Shown one piece after another: positions 36,819 to 48,547 of a DNA stretch of 64,000 nt. The stretch's first letter is position 1; every line of letters starts with the position of its first letter. The stretch is from Aegilops tauschii subsp. strangulata. Its lineage: Eukaryota; Streptophyta; Magnoliopsida; Poales; Poaceae. The DNA lies in the NCBI RefSeq assembly GCF_002575655.3, contig NC_053037.3, positions 323,729,294 through 323,793,293 on the forward strand, in the 5' to 3' direction. The notes beneath the pieces are model-generated. The model made no database searches, had not been told where the DNA came from, and saw only the letters and a program-made list of their open reading frames with translations. The position numbers and the translations under genes were made by a program.

Positions 36819-38162
36819 TCAAGTAGTGGATCCACCCGGATCCCAAGGTATATCAAAGCCAATTTTAATTAACAATGATTTGTGATTTAGTAGTGAGCAC
36901 AAGGCAACATATATCAAGCAATGACGAAGTCTAACTCTCTTCCTATGCATCGGCATGTCATAAAAGAACAATTCATGCACACCCAGTAAAGGCCAATGCA
37001 TAGTATAAGCAGATTCTTGCAATTTTTTCATGTTGGAAACATAAAGGGGCGGAGATGTAGTTCCCCTCTCATAATAATTGCAAGTAGGAGCAGCAAGCAC
37101 ATGCGTATTATATTCATCAAAATTATCATGTGCAACGGTAAAAGGCAACCCATCAATATAATCCTTAATAAGTGCAAACTTCTCCGATATAGTGTAGTTG
37201 GGAGAATTCAAAAAGATAATAGGACTATCATGTGTGGGTGCAATAGCAACAATTTCACGTTTAACATAAGGAACTATAGCAAGTTCATCTCCATAAGCAT
37301 AATCCATATTGGCATCTTGGCCACAAGCATAGCAAGCATCATCAAAAAGGGATATTTCAAAAGAATCAAAGGGATCATAACAGTCATCATAGCAATCATC
37401 TTTCGGTAAGCACGAAGGGGAATTAAACAATGTGTGAGTTGAAGAGTTACTCTCATTAGAAGGCGGGCACGGGTGATCAATCCGCTCTTCCTCCTTTTGT
37501 TCTTCGCTCTCCTCCTCATCTTTTTCATCCAATGAGCTCACAGTTTCATCAACTTCTTCTTCCATAGATTCCTGCAAAATATTAGTCTCTCCTTGGACAG
37601 CGGAGACTTTCTTAATAAGTGCATTAATATCGGAATTGTATTCATAATTCTCATAGCAATATTTGAGGGTAGCTAAAATTTCAGGTCTATAAGCATCATC
37701 ATCAAAATCTTCAAACTCTTTAAACATAGATTCAATTTCATAAGCACCCATAAAAGCAACAAATTCTTCTATTTGTTCCACATCATAGTAATCATATATA
37801 CCATTAGCATAAGAAGCTAAGGTTTTATTATCATTAAATTTGCATGAAAAGGGAAGGTGTGGAGCCTTCATCCTAGAGCAACAAGTATAATCATAACTCA
37901 AGCATACTTGCCGAGCATACCACTTCAATATATGAATTTGATCCCATAATAGTTTCCCTTTTTGAGTCAAGCGATAATCCCTAAAGTATTCACGTTGATT
38001 CAACATTACTCCCGTTACATAGTTGAATGGGGTTTTCTCAGGATTATCAAAGTAGTACATAATATCTTTCACATAACCAGCATCGAGGGTTTTAGGAGGT
38101 TCCCCATCTCCATGAGTAGCAAGTATACCTAATTTTTTTGGTATTTCGTGTTCCATATCCAT
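36819..38162 (-). CDS. Element C single protein (447 aa), unknown function, no polymerase
   Basis: An intact frame beginning MDMEHEIPKKLGI, about 95 bases after the primer-binding site, where gag would start. Residues 1-190 contain GYVKDIMYYFDN, LLWDQIHILKWYARQVCLSYDYTC and several aromatic-rich segments. Around 195-230 is a strongly acidic, coiled-coil-like run (EEEVDETVSSLDEKDEEESEE). Then comes a Cys/Asp-rich stretch (KDDCYDDCYDPFDSF, CYACGQD) and a C-terminal globular-looking part. No zinc knuckle of CCHC type, protease, reverse transcriptase or integrase motif is seen. By position it may be a divergent gag-like packaging protein. Similar predicted proteins seem common in Triticeae, from memory only. 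Open despite insertion age, so possibly maintained by selection. Confidence 0.75.
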   Translation of the reverse strand: MDMEHEIPKKLGILATHGDGEPPKTLDAGYVKDIMYYFDNPEKTPFNYVTGVMLNQREYFRDYRLTQKGKLLWDQIHILKWYARQVCLSYDYTCCSRMKAPHLPFSCKFNDNKTLASYANGIYDYYDVEQIEEFVAFMGAYEIESMFKEFEDFDDDAYRPEILATLKYCYENYEYNSDINALIKKVSAVQGETNILQESMEEEVDETVSSLDEKDEEESEEQKEEERIDHPCPPSNESNSSTHTLFNSPSCLPKDDCYDDCYDPFDSFEISLFDDACYACGQDANMDYAYGDELAIVPYVKREIVAIAPTHDSPIIFLNSPNYTISEKFALIKDYIDGLPFTVAHDNFDEYNTHVLAAPTCNYYERGTTSPPLYVSNMKKLQESAYTMHWPLLGVHELFFYDMPMHRKRVRLRHCLIYVALCSLLNHKSLLIKIGFDIPWDPGGSTT

Positions 38163-38257
38163 AACTAAAGATAAAGAACAACTAAGAACAGCAAATAAAA
38201 ATTACTTAGTGATAAAGCAAACAAGCACACACGAGAATATTCACCCCACGCTATGAC

Positions 38258-38275
38258 TCCCCGGCAACGGCGCCA
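38258..38275 (-). other. Element C primer-binding site (tRNA-Asp)
   Basis: On the minus strand TGGCGCCGTTGCCGGGGA, identical to the site of element B, 11 bases from the 5' LTR. Confidence 0.9.
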
Positions 38276-38286
38276 GAAAAAGGTCT

Positions 38287-39802
38287 TGATAACCCACAAG
38301 TATAGGGGATCAATTGTAGCCTCTTTCGATAAGTAAGAGTGTCGAACCCAACGAGGAGCTAAAGGTAGAACAAATATTCCCTCAAGTTCTATCGACCACC
38401 GATACAACTCTACGCACGCTTGACTTACGCTTTACCGGAAACAAGTATGAAACTAGAAGTACTTTGTAGGTGTTTTCGGATAGGTTTGCAAGAAAGTAAA
38501 GAGCACGTAAATAAAAGCTAGGGGCTGTTTAGATAAAGACACAACTAAATTAGTTTTAGTAAAGAGTGTTTTGTTACGAGAAAGTTATTTGTCCCTAGGC
38601 AATCGATAACTAGACCGGTAATCATTATTGCAATTTTATTTGAGGGAGAGGCATAAGCTAACATACTTTCTCTACTTGGATCATATGCACTTATGATTGG
38701 AACTCTAGCAAGCATCCGCAAATACTAAATATCATTAAGGTAAAACCCAACCATAGCATTAAAGTATCAAGTCCTCTTTATCCCATACGCAAACAACCTA
38801 CTTACTCGGGTCTGTGCTTCTGTCACTCACGCCACCCACCATAAGCAAATCATGAACATATTGCAAACCCTACAGCGGGAATCCCTCACGTTTGCGTGAC
38901 ACGGAGAGCACCATAGGACAGCACCAATAATAAAACATGCAACTCAAATCAATCATGATCATCAATTAACCCATAGGATAAAACGGATCTACTCAAACAT
39001 CATAGGATAGCCATACATCATTGGAAAATAATATATAGCGTTGAGCACCATGTTTAAGTAGAGATTACAGCGGGTAAGAGAGAGGTTACACCGCTGCATA
39101 GAGGGGGGAAGAGTTCGTGATGATGGTGGTGAAGTTGTTGGTGAAGATTGCGGTGACGATGATGGCCACGGCAGCGTTCCGGCGCCACCGGAAGAGAAGG
39201 GGAGAGGGGGCCCCTTCGTCTTCTTATTCCTTGAACTCCTCCCTAGATGGGAGAAGGGTTTCCCCTCTGGTCCTTGGCCTCCATGGCGTGGGAGGGGTGA
39301 GAGCCCCTCCAAGATTGGATCTATCTCTCTGTCTCTCTCTGTTTCTGCGTTCTCTTCTGCTGCCCTTTCACCGTTTCGTGTATATATGGAGATCCGTAAC
39401 TCCGATTGGATTGAAACCTTCGCACAGATCTTTTTCCAAAAATTAGCTTTCTTGCGGTCGAAGAAGGGCATCAACCGCCTTACGGGGGGCCCACGAGGGT
39501 CAGGGGCGCGCCTGCCTGGAGTGGGCGTCGTGGCCACCTCGGGCACCGTCTCGCGTTGATTTTACTTCCCAAAAATCACAAATATTCCAAAATAATTCTC
39601 CATCCGTTTTTATCCCGTTTGGACTCCGTTTGATATGGGGTTTCTGCGAAACATAAAACATGCAACAAACAGGAACTGGCACTGGGCACTGGATCAATAT
39701 GTTAGTCCCAAAAATAATATAAAAAGTTGCCAAAAGTATATGGAAGTTGTATAATATTGGCATGGAACAATCAAAAATTATAGATACGACGGAGACGTAT
39801 CA
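38287..39802 (-). mobile_element. Element C, 5' LTR
   Basis: Complete LTR of 1516 bp, on the minus strand TGATACGTCTCC to GTGGGTTATCA. The last 90 or so bases (CTCCTCGTTGGGTTCGACAC through to the end) are nearly the same as the tail of the A and B LTRs; the rest is different. Confidence 0.93.
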
Positions 39803-40034
39803 ATGGACGCGCCTTTGGTGCAAAAACGCGAAAGAGTTCCGGCTCAGGCTTGAAGCATCGAAGGGCCTCACAAGGGAGAAGGAGTCTGCTGCAGCCAAGG
39901 TGGCGCGCCACACGAAGGAGCAAGCCCGTAGCATCTGCCGCCTCTCCAGCTACATCTCCTCGGCATCGGAGAGAGGCATCACCAGCACGGACGACGATGA
40001 CGATCCTCCCACCGCGGATGTGTACATGGAATAG
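39803..40034 (+). pseudogene. Coding-like relic next to element C
   Basis: Starting directly at the edge of C, an open frame without its own start reads WTRLWCKNAKEFRLRLEASKGL, then KEQARSICRLSSYI, then an acidic TDDDDDPPTADVYME and TAG at 40032-40034. The composition differs sharply from the LTR before it. It looks like the C-terminal end of a protein, cut by insertion of C, but the family was not recognised. A transposon protein or a host gene fragment are both possible. Confidence 0.4.
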
Positions 40035-40258
40035 ATGGACTACCCACCGCCGATTGCAAGGGCAAGGGCTCAAAATGGTGATATTTGCCTCTCCTCAACG
40101 ACTAGCTATCTACATGAATATTTTGTATGTAGTAGAATCCTGTGAACAATGCCTTTTGTGTCCAATGAACTATGTCCGATGAAACAATCTATCTATATTT
40201 CTCGTCCACTTTTGATGTTGATTGATATCTACTGCACAACTTTTATTCTTGTAGACTC
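40035..40258. other. Spacer after coding-like relic
   Basis: T-rich sequence that could be a 3' UTR of the relic. Nothing else recognised. Confidence 0.4.
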
Positions 40259-40727
40259 TGTTGGGCCTCCAAGCGCAGAGTTTTGTAGGGCAACAGCAAA
40301 TTCCCTTAAGTGGATGACCTAAGATTTATCAATCCATGGGAGGTGTAGGATGAAGATGGTCTCTCTCAAACAACCCTGGAATCAAATAACAAAGAGTCTC
40401 TTATGTCCCCAACACACCAAATACAGTTGTCAATTGTATAGGTGCACTAGTTCGGCGAAGAGATGATGATACAAGTGTAGTACGGATGGTAGAAATAGGT
40501 TTTATAATCTAAATAAACAAAAACAACAAAGTAACGGTAGAAAACAACGAGCAAAATGGTATATCAATGCTTAGAAACAAGTCATAGGGTTCAGACTTTC
40601 ACTAGTGCAATCTCTCAACAGTGCTAACATAACTGAATCATATAACAATCCCTCAATGTGCGACAAAGAATCACTCCAAAGTTCTTATCAATAGCGGAGA
40701 ACATAAGATGAAATTGTTGTAGGTAGT
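40259..40727 (+). mobile_element. LTR fragment G, left piece
   Basis: Starts TGTTGGGCCTCCAAGCGCAG and resembles a common Triticeae LTR retrotransposon repeat by recognition. Interrupted at 40727 by LTR F and resumed at 50748. Confidence 0.6.
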
Positions 40728-41236
40728 TGTAAGTGCATCTAGTTCCATCTCTAGTTGGTTTTGGAGTATTGACGAAAACGAGGTTGAGGGACTAATGTGT
40801 TTGTGAGAATTGCAGGATAACACATGTAGTAGTCCCTCATGATTCGGTTTACCTACCAGAGATGGCCCCTAAAAATGTGTGAAGACATTGAAGACAATTT
40901 TGGTTCATGAAGACATTCACGTTGAAGATAATGACATGTGAAGACATTCACTTGAAGACTATGGAGTGTGAAGACATAGTTTCTTTCGTAGTTTCCCCGA
41001 ACTGCTAAGTGGGGTCCAAGTGAACAAAGTCAGAAGACTGACGTGATGCTCAACCCAAATCCTATGTCTTCGAGTAAAGACAATGAGAGAAAATCTTATC
41101 TAGAGTTGGATGAGTCAGCTTTGCTTGTAGCCCAAGCCAAGCTGTCGCCTGTGGTTGAAATCCGACCGTTGGACACGTGTCGGTTCCTTAGTGACCCAGG
41201 GTCATTTCGGACATATCATGTTGGGTTGCCAGCTGG

Positions 41237-41246
41237 CTATAAATAG
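41237..41246 (+). promoter_or_regulatory. TATA box of solo LTR F
   Basis: CTATAAATAG followed by a C-rich stretch, the usual context of a plant LTR core promoter. A transcript would read antisense into element D about 340 bases on. Confidence 0.5.
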
Positions 41247-41578
41247 CCCACCCCCTCCACCATAAATTGGTGGCTGCTCAGAGTTAGTGCATGACTTTTG
41301 TCGTTTGAGAGCAACCCACCTCCGAAGTCTTTGAGAGAGAGATCCTTGCAAGGACAAAGCCCAAAATACCTAGAGCCAAAGAATGTTAGGCCTCACTGAA
41401 GTCTTTCTGTCCGCGTGACCTGAAGACTTGTTACACTTGAGGACTTTGTATCCTCCAGCCGGTTAGGCGTCACGTTCTGAGGATCCAAGAGTCATTGTGG
41501 ATCGCCGGTGAACGGAGTATGTGAAGGTTTGGAAGTCTACCTTGAGGACTTATCAGAGTGATTGGGCGAGGAATAAGT

Positions 41579-43317
41579 TGTTGGGGAACGTAGTAATTTC
41601 AAAATTTTCCTACGCACACGCAAGATCATGGTGATGCATAGCAACGAGAGCGGAAAGTGATTGTCCACATACCCTCGTAGACCGAAAGCGGAAGCGTTAA
41701 CACAACGCGGTTGATGTAGTCGTACGTCTTCACGATCCGACTGATCAAGTACCGAACGCACGGCACCTCCGAGTTCAGCACACGTTCAGCTCGATAACGT
41801 CCCTCGAACTCCGATCCAGCCGAGTGTTGAGGGAAAGTTTCGTCAGCACGACGGCGTGGTGACAATGATGATGTTCTACCGACGCAGGGCTTCGCCTAAG
41901 CACCGCTATGATATTATCGAGGTGTAATATGGTGGAGGGGGGCACCGCACACGGCTAAGAGATCAATGATCAATTATGTGTATAGAGGTGCCCCCCTGCC
42001 CCCGTATATAAAGGAGCAAGGGGGGGTTCGGCCGGCCAAAGGGGAGAGGCGCGCCAGGAGGAGTCCTACTCCTACCGGGAGTAGGACTCCCCCCTTTTCT
42101 ATGTTGGACTAGGAGAGAGAGGGGGAAGAGGTGGAGGGGAGGAAGGAAAGGGGGGGCGCCGCCCCCCTCTCCTTGTCCTATTCGGACTGGGGGGGAGGGG
42201 CGTGCGGCCCTGCCCTGGCCTCCTCTCCTCTCTTCCACCTAGGCCCACTAAGGCCCATTAAGTTACCGGGGGGGTTCCGGTAACCTCCCGGTACTCCGGA
42301 AAAATCCCGATTTCACCCGGAACACTTCCGATATGCAAACATAGGCTTCCAATATATCAATCTTTATGTCTTGACCATTTCGAGACTCTTCGTTATGTCC
42401 GTGATCACATCCGGGACTCCGAACAACCTTCGGTACATCAAAACATATAAACTCATAATATAACTGTCATCGTAACGTTAAGCGTGCGGACCCTATGGGT
42501 TCGAGAACTATGTAGACATGACCGAGACACCTCTCCGGTCAATAACCAATAGCGCAACCTGGATGCTCATATTGGCTCCCACATATTCTACGAAGATCTT
42601 TATCGGTCAGACCGCATAACAACATACGTTGTTCCCTTTGTCATCGGTATGTTACTTGCCCGAGATTCGATCGTCAGTATCTCGATACCTAGTTCAATCT
42701 CGTTACCGGCAAGTCTCTTTACTCGTTCCGTAATACATCATCCCGCAACTAACTCATTAGTTACAATGCTTGCAAGGCTTATAGTGATGTGTATTACTGA
42801 GTGGGCCCAGAGATACCTCTCCGACAATCGGAGTGACAAATCCTAATCTCGAAATACGCCAACCCAACAAGTACCTTTGGAGACACCTGTAGAGCACCTT
42901 TATAATCACCCAGTTACGTTGTGACGTTTGGTTGCACACAAAGTGTTCCTCCGGTAAACGGGAGTTGCATAATCTCATAGTCATAGGAACATGTATAAGT
43001 CATGAAGAAAGCAATAGCAACATACTATACGATCGAGTGCTAAGCCAACGGAATGGGTGAAGCCAATCACATCATTCTCCTAATGATGTGATCCCGTTAA
43101 TCAAATGACAACTCATGTCTATGGCTAGGAAACATAACCATCTTTGATCAACGAGCTAGTCAAGTAGAGGCATACTAGTGACACTCTGTTTGTCTATGTA
43201 TTCACACAAGTATTATGTTTCCGGTTAATACAATTCTAGCATGAATAATAAACATTTATCATGATATAAGGAAATAAATAATAACTTTATTATTGCCTCT
43301 AGGGCATATTTCCTCCA
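41579..43317 (-). mobile_element. Element D, 3' LTR (Angela/BARE/WIS-like copia)
   Basis: LTR of 1739 bp; differs from the 5' LTR at 48548-50283 at roughly 20 places by hand. The TSD TAAGT lies at 41574-41578 and 50284-50288. Position 43318 begins the polypurine tract. Confidence 0.95.
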
Positions 43318-43335
43318 GTCTCCCACTTGCACTAG
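43318..43335 (-). other. Element D polypurine tract
   Basis: Minus strand CTAGTGCAAGTGGGAGAC immediately upstream of the 3' LTR. Confidence 0.85.
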
Positions 43336-43350
43336 AGTCAATAATCTAGA

Positions 43351-46300
43351 TTACACAGTAATGATTCTTACACCCATGGAGTCTTGCTGCTGATCATGTT
43401 TTGCTCGTGGAAGAGGCTTAGTCAACGGGTCTGCAACATTCAGATCCGTATGTATCTTGCAAATTTCTATGTCTCCCACCTGGACTAAATCCCGGATGGA
43501 ATTGAAGCGTCTTTTGATGTGCTTGGTTCTCTTGCGAAATTTGGATTCCTTTGCTAAGGCAATTGCACCAGTATTGTCACAAAAGATTTTCATTGGACCC
43601 GATGCACTAGGTATGACACCTAGATCGGATATGAACTCCTTCATCCAGACTCCTTCATTTGCTGCTTCCGAAGCAGCTATGTACTCTGCTTCACACGTAG
43701 ATCCCGCCACGACACTTTGCTTAGAACTGCACCAACTGACAGCTCCAACGTTCAATGTAAACACGTATCCGGTTTGCGATTTAGAATCGTCCGGATCAGT
43801 GTCAAAGCTTGCATCAACGTAACCATTTACGAGAAACATATCCTTAGTCCTTTTCAGGTATTTCAGGATGTTCTTGACCGCTGTCCAGTGATCCACTCCT
43901 GGATTACTTTGGTACCTCCCTGCTAAACTTATAGCAAGGCACACATCAGGTCTGGTACACAGCATTGCATACATGATAGAGCCTATGGCTGAATCATAGG
44001 GAACATCTTTCATCTTCTCTCTATCTTCTGCAGTGGTCGGGCATTGAGTCTTACTCAATCTCACACCTTGTAATACAGGCAAGAACCCTTTCTTTGCTTG
44101 ATCCATTTTGAACTTCTTCAAAACTTTGTCAAGGTATGTGCTTTGTGAAAGTCCAATTAAGCGTCTTGATCTATCTCTATAGATCTTGATGCCCAATATA
44201 TATGCAGCTTCACCGAGGTCTTTCATTGAAAAACTCTTATTCAAGTATCCCTTTATGCTATCCAGAAATTCTATATCATTTCCAATCAGTAATATGTCAT
44301 CCACATATAATATCAGAAATGCTACTGAGCTCCCACTCACTTTCTTGTAAATACAGGCTTCTCCAAAAGTCTGTATAAAACCAAATGCTTTGATCACACT
44401 ATCAAAGCGTTTATTCCAACTCCGAGAGGCTTGCACCAGTCCATAAATGGATCGCTGGAGCTTGCACACTTTGTTAGCTCCCTTTGGATCGACAAAACCT
44501 TCCGGTTGCATCATATACAACTCTTCTTCCAGAAATCCATTCAAGAATGCAGTTTTGACATCCATTTGCCAAATTTCATAATCATAAAATGCGGCAATTG
44601 CTAACATGATTCGGACAGACTTGAGCATCGCTACGGGTGAGAAGGTCTCATCGTAGTCAATCCCTTGAACTTGTCGAAAACCTTTCGCAACAAGTCGAGC
44701 ATTATAGATAGTAACATTACCGTCAGCGTCAGTCTTCTTCTTGAAGATCCATTTATTTTCAATGGCTTGCCGATCATCGGGCAAGTCAACCAAAGTCCAT
44801 ACTTTGTTCTCATACATGGATCCCATCTCGGATTTCATGGCCTCAAGCCATTTTGTGGAATCTGGGCTCACCATCGCTTCTTCATAGTTCGTAGGTTCGT
44901 CATGTTCTAGTAACATAACCTCCAGAACAGGATTATCGTACCACTCTGGTGCGGATCTTGATCTGGTTGACCTACGAGGTTCAGTAATAACTTGATCTGA
45001 AGTTTCATGATCATTATCATTAACTTCCTCACTAATTGGTGTAGGTGTCGCAGAAACTGGTTTCTGTGATGATCTACTTTCCAATAAGGGAGCAGGTACA
45101 GTTACCTCATCAAGTTCTACTTTCCTCCCACTCACTTCTTTCGAGAGAAACTCCTTCTCCAGAAAGGATCCATTCTTAGCAACGAATGTCTTGCCTTCGG
45201 ATCTGTGATAGAAGGTGTACCCAACAGTCTCCTTTGGGTATCCTATGAAGACACATTTCTCCGATTTAGGTTCGAGCTTATCAGGTTGAAGTTTCTTCAC
45301 ATAAGCATCGCAACCCCAAATTTTAAGAAACGACAACTTTGGTTTCTTGCCAAACCATAGTTCATAAGGTGTCGTCTCAACGGATTTCGATGGTGTCCTA
45401 TTTAGAGTGAATGCAGCCGTCTCTAAAGCATTACCCCAAAATGATAGCGGTAAATCCGTAAGAGACATCATGGATCGCACCATATCTAGTAAAGTACGAT
45501 TACAACGTTCGGACACACCATTACGTTGTGGTGTTCCGGGTGGCGTGAGTTGCGAAACTATTCCGCATTGTTTCAAATGTAGGCCAAACTCGTAACTCAA
45601 ATATTCTCCTCCACGATCTGATCGTAGAAACTTTATTTTCTTGTTACGATGATTTTCAACTTCGCTCTGAAATTCTTTGAACTTTTCAAATGTTTCAGAC
45701 TTATGTTTCATTAAGTAGATATACCCATATCTGCTCAAATCATCTGTGAAGGTGAAAAAATAACGATATCCGCCACGAGCCTCAATATTCATTGGACCAC
45801 ATACATCTGTATGTATGATTTCCAATAAATTAGTTGCTCTCTCCATAGTTCCGGAGAACGGTGTTTTAGTCATCTTGCCCATGAGACATGGTTCGCAAGT
45901 ACCAAGTGATTCATAATCAAGTGATTCCAAAAGTCCATCATTATGGAGTTTCTTCATGCGCTTTACACCGATATGACCTAAATGGCAGTGCCACAAATAA
46001 GTTGCACTATCATTATCAACTCTGCATCTTTTGGCTTCGACATTATGAATATGTGTGTCACTACTACCGAGATTTATTAAAAATAGACCACTCTTCAAGG
46101 GTGCATGACCATAAAAGATATTACTCATATAAATAGAACAACCATTATTCTCTGATTTAAATGAATAACCGTCTCGCATCAAACAAGATCCAGATATAAT
46201 GTTCATGCTCAACGCTGGCACCAAATAACAATTATTTAGGTCTAATACTAATCACGAAGGTAGATGTAGAGGTAGCGTGCCGACGGCGATCACATCGACT

Positions 46301-47310
46301 TTGGAACCGTTTCCCACGCGCATCGTCACCTCGTCCTTGGCCAGTGTTCGCTTAATCCGTAGTCCCTGTTTCGAGTTGCAAATATTAGCAACAGAACCAG
46401 TATCAAATACCCAGGTGCTACTGCGAGCTCTGGTAAGGTACACATCAATAACATGTATATCACATATACCTTTGTTCACCTTGCCATCCTTCTTATCCGC
46501 CAAATACTTGGGGCAGTTCCGCTTCCAGTGACCAGTCTGCTTGCAGTAGAAGCACTCAGTCTCAGGCTTAGGTCCAGATTTGGGTTTCTTCTCCTGAACA
46601 GCAACTTGCTTGCTGTTCTTCTTGAAGTTCCCCTTCTTCTTCCCTTTGCCCTTTTTCTTGAAACTAGTGGTCTTATTGACCATCAACACTTGATGCTCCT
46701 TTTTGATTTCTACCTCCGCTGCCTTTAGCATTGCGAAGAGCTCGGGAATTGTCTTATTCATCCCTTGCATGTTATAGTTCATCACGAAGCTCTTGTAGCT
46801 TGGTGGCAGTGATTGAAGAATTATGTCAATGACGCTATCATCCGGAAGATTAACTCCCAGTTGAATCAAGTGATTGTTATACCCAGACATTTTGAGTATA
46901 TGCTCACTGACAGAACTATTCTCTTCCATCTTGCAGCTGTAGAACTTATTGGAGACTTCATATCTCTCAATCCGGGCATTTGCTTGAAATATTAACTTCA
47001 ACTCTTGGAACATCTCATATGCTCCATGACGTTCAAAACGTCGTTGAAGACCCGGTTCTAAGCCGTAAAGCATGGCACACTAAACTATCGAGTAGTCATC
47101 AGCTTTGCTCTGCCAGACGTTCATAACCTCTGGTGTTGCTCTTGCAGCAGGCCTGGCACCCAGCGATGCTTCCAGGACGTAATTCTTCTGTGCAGCAATG
47201 AGGATAATCCTCAAGTTACGGACCCAGTCCGTGTAATTGCTACCATCATCTTTCAACTTTGCTTTCTCAAGGAACGCATTAAAATTCAACGAAACAACAA
47301 CACGGGCCAT
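43351..47310 (-). pseudogene. Element D gag-pol, one frame of 1320 codons with two stops
   Basis: A copia polyprotein from ATG at 47308-47310 to the stop at 43351-43353. Gag begins MARVVVSLNFNAF and has a CCHC zinc knuckle (CFYCKQTGHWKRNC). Protease has WVFDTGS. Integrase has the HLGH...CEPC finger, IHTDVCGPM, SDRGGEY and the PQRNGVSER segment. Reverse transcriptase has QMDVKTAFLNG and LYVDDILL. RNase H has DASF, SSKQSVV and CEAEYIAA. Domain order PR-INT-RT-RH is diagnostic of Ty1/copia. Only two changes break it: TAG at 47080-47082 and TGA at 46252-46254, both in the same frame; everything after 46224 (957 residues) is open. Both fit C-to-T change at methylatable sites. A very young insertion of the Angela type. 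Confidence 0.93.
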
Positions 47311-48534
47311 CTATCTACAATTAACATAGACAAGCAAGATACTATCAGGTACTAAGTTCATGATAAATTTAAGTTCTATTAATCATATTACTTAAGAACT
47401 ACCACTTAGATAGACATCCCTCTAATCATCTAAGTGATTACGTGATCCAAATCAACTAAACCATAACCGACCATCACGTGAAATGGAGTAGTTTTCAATG
47501 GTGAACATCACTATGTTGATCATATCTACTATATGATTCACGCTCGACCTTTCGGTCTCAGTGTTCCGAGGCCATATTTGCATATGCTAGGCTCTTCAAG
47601 TTTAACCTGAGTATTCTGCATGTGCAAAACTGGCTTGCACCCGTTGTAGATGGACGTAGAGCTTATCACACCCGATCATCACGTGGTGTCTGGGCACGAC
47701 GAACTTTGGCAACGGTGCATACTCAGGGAGAACACTTTTATCTTGAAATTTAGTGAGAGATCATCTTATAATGCTACCGTCAAACAAAGCAAGATAAGAT
47801 GCATAAAAGATAAACATCACATGCAATCAATATAAGTGATATGGCCATCATCATCTTGTGCTTGTGATCTCCATCTTCGAAGCACCGTCATGATCACCAT
47901 CGTCACCGGCGCGACACCTTGATCTCCATCGTAGCATCGTTGTCGTCTCGCCAACTATTGCTTCTACGACTATCGCTACCGCTTAGTGATAAAGTAAAAC
48001 AATTACATGGCGATTGCATTGCATACAATAAAGCGACAACCATATGGCTCCTGCCAGTTGCCGATAACTCGGTTACAAAACATGATCATCTCATACAATA
48101 AAATTCAGCATCATGTCTTGACCATATCACATCACAACATGCCCTGCAAAAACAAGTTAGATGTCCTCTACTTTGTTGTTGCAAGTTTTACGTGGCTGCT
48201 ACGGGCTTAGCAAGAACCGTTCTTACCTACGCATCAAAACCACAACGATAGTTTGTCAAGTTGGTGCTGTTTTAACCTTCGCAAGGACCGGGCGTAGCCA
48301 CACTCAGTTCAACTAAAGTGAGAGAGACAGACACCCGCCAGTCACCTTTAAGCAACGAGTGCTTGCAACGGTGAAACCAGTCTCGCGTAAGCGTAAGCGT
48401 AATGTCGGTCCGGGCCGCTTCATCTCACAATACCGCCGAACCAAAATATGACATGCTGGTAAGCAGTATGACTTATATCGCCCACAACTCACTTGTGTTC
48501 TACTCGTGCATATAACATCAACGCATAAAACCAG
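47311..48534 (-). other. Element D leader region
   Basis: Untranslated leader of about 1.2 kb between the primer-binding site and gag; in BARE-type elements this holds packaging and dimerisation signals. No gene seen. Confidence 0.65.
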
Positions 48535-48546
48535 GCTCGGATGCCA
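48535..48546 (-). other. Element D primer-binding site
   Basis: Minus strand TGGCATCCGAGC, one base after the 5' LTR, resembling the initiator tRNA-Met complement with mismatches. Confidence 0.7.
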
Positions 48547-48547
48547 C

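Noticed and set aside
41963..42238. ORFs within the D LTRs (also 48883-49249)
   Set aside because: They occur in both LTRs, lie over promoter and GC-rich repeats, and have no family motif.
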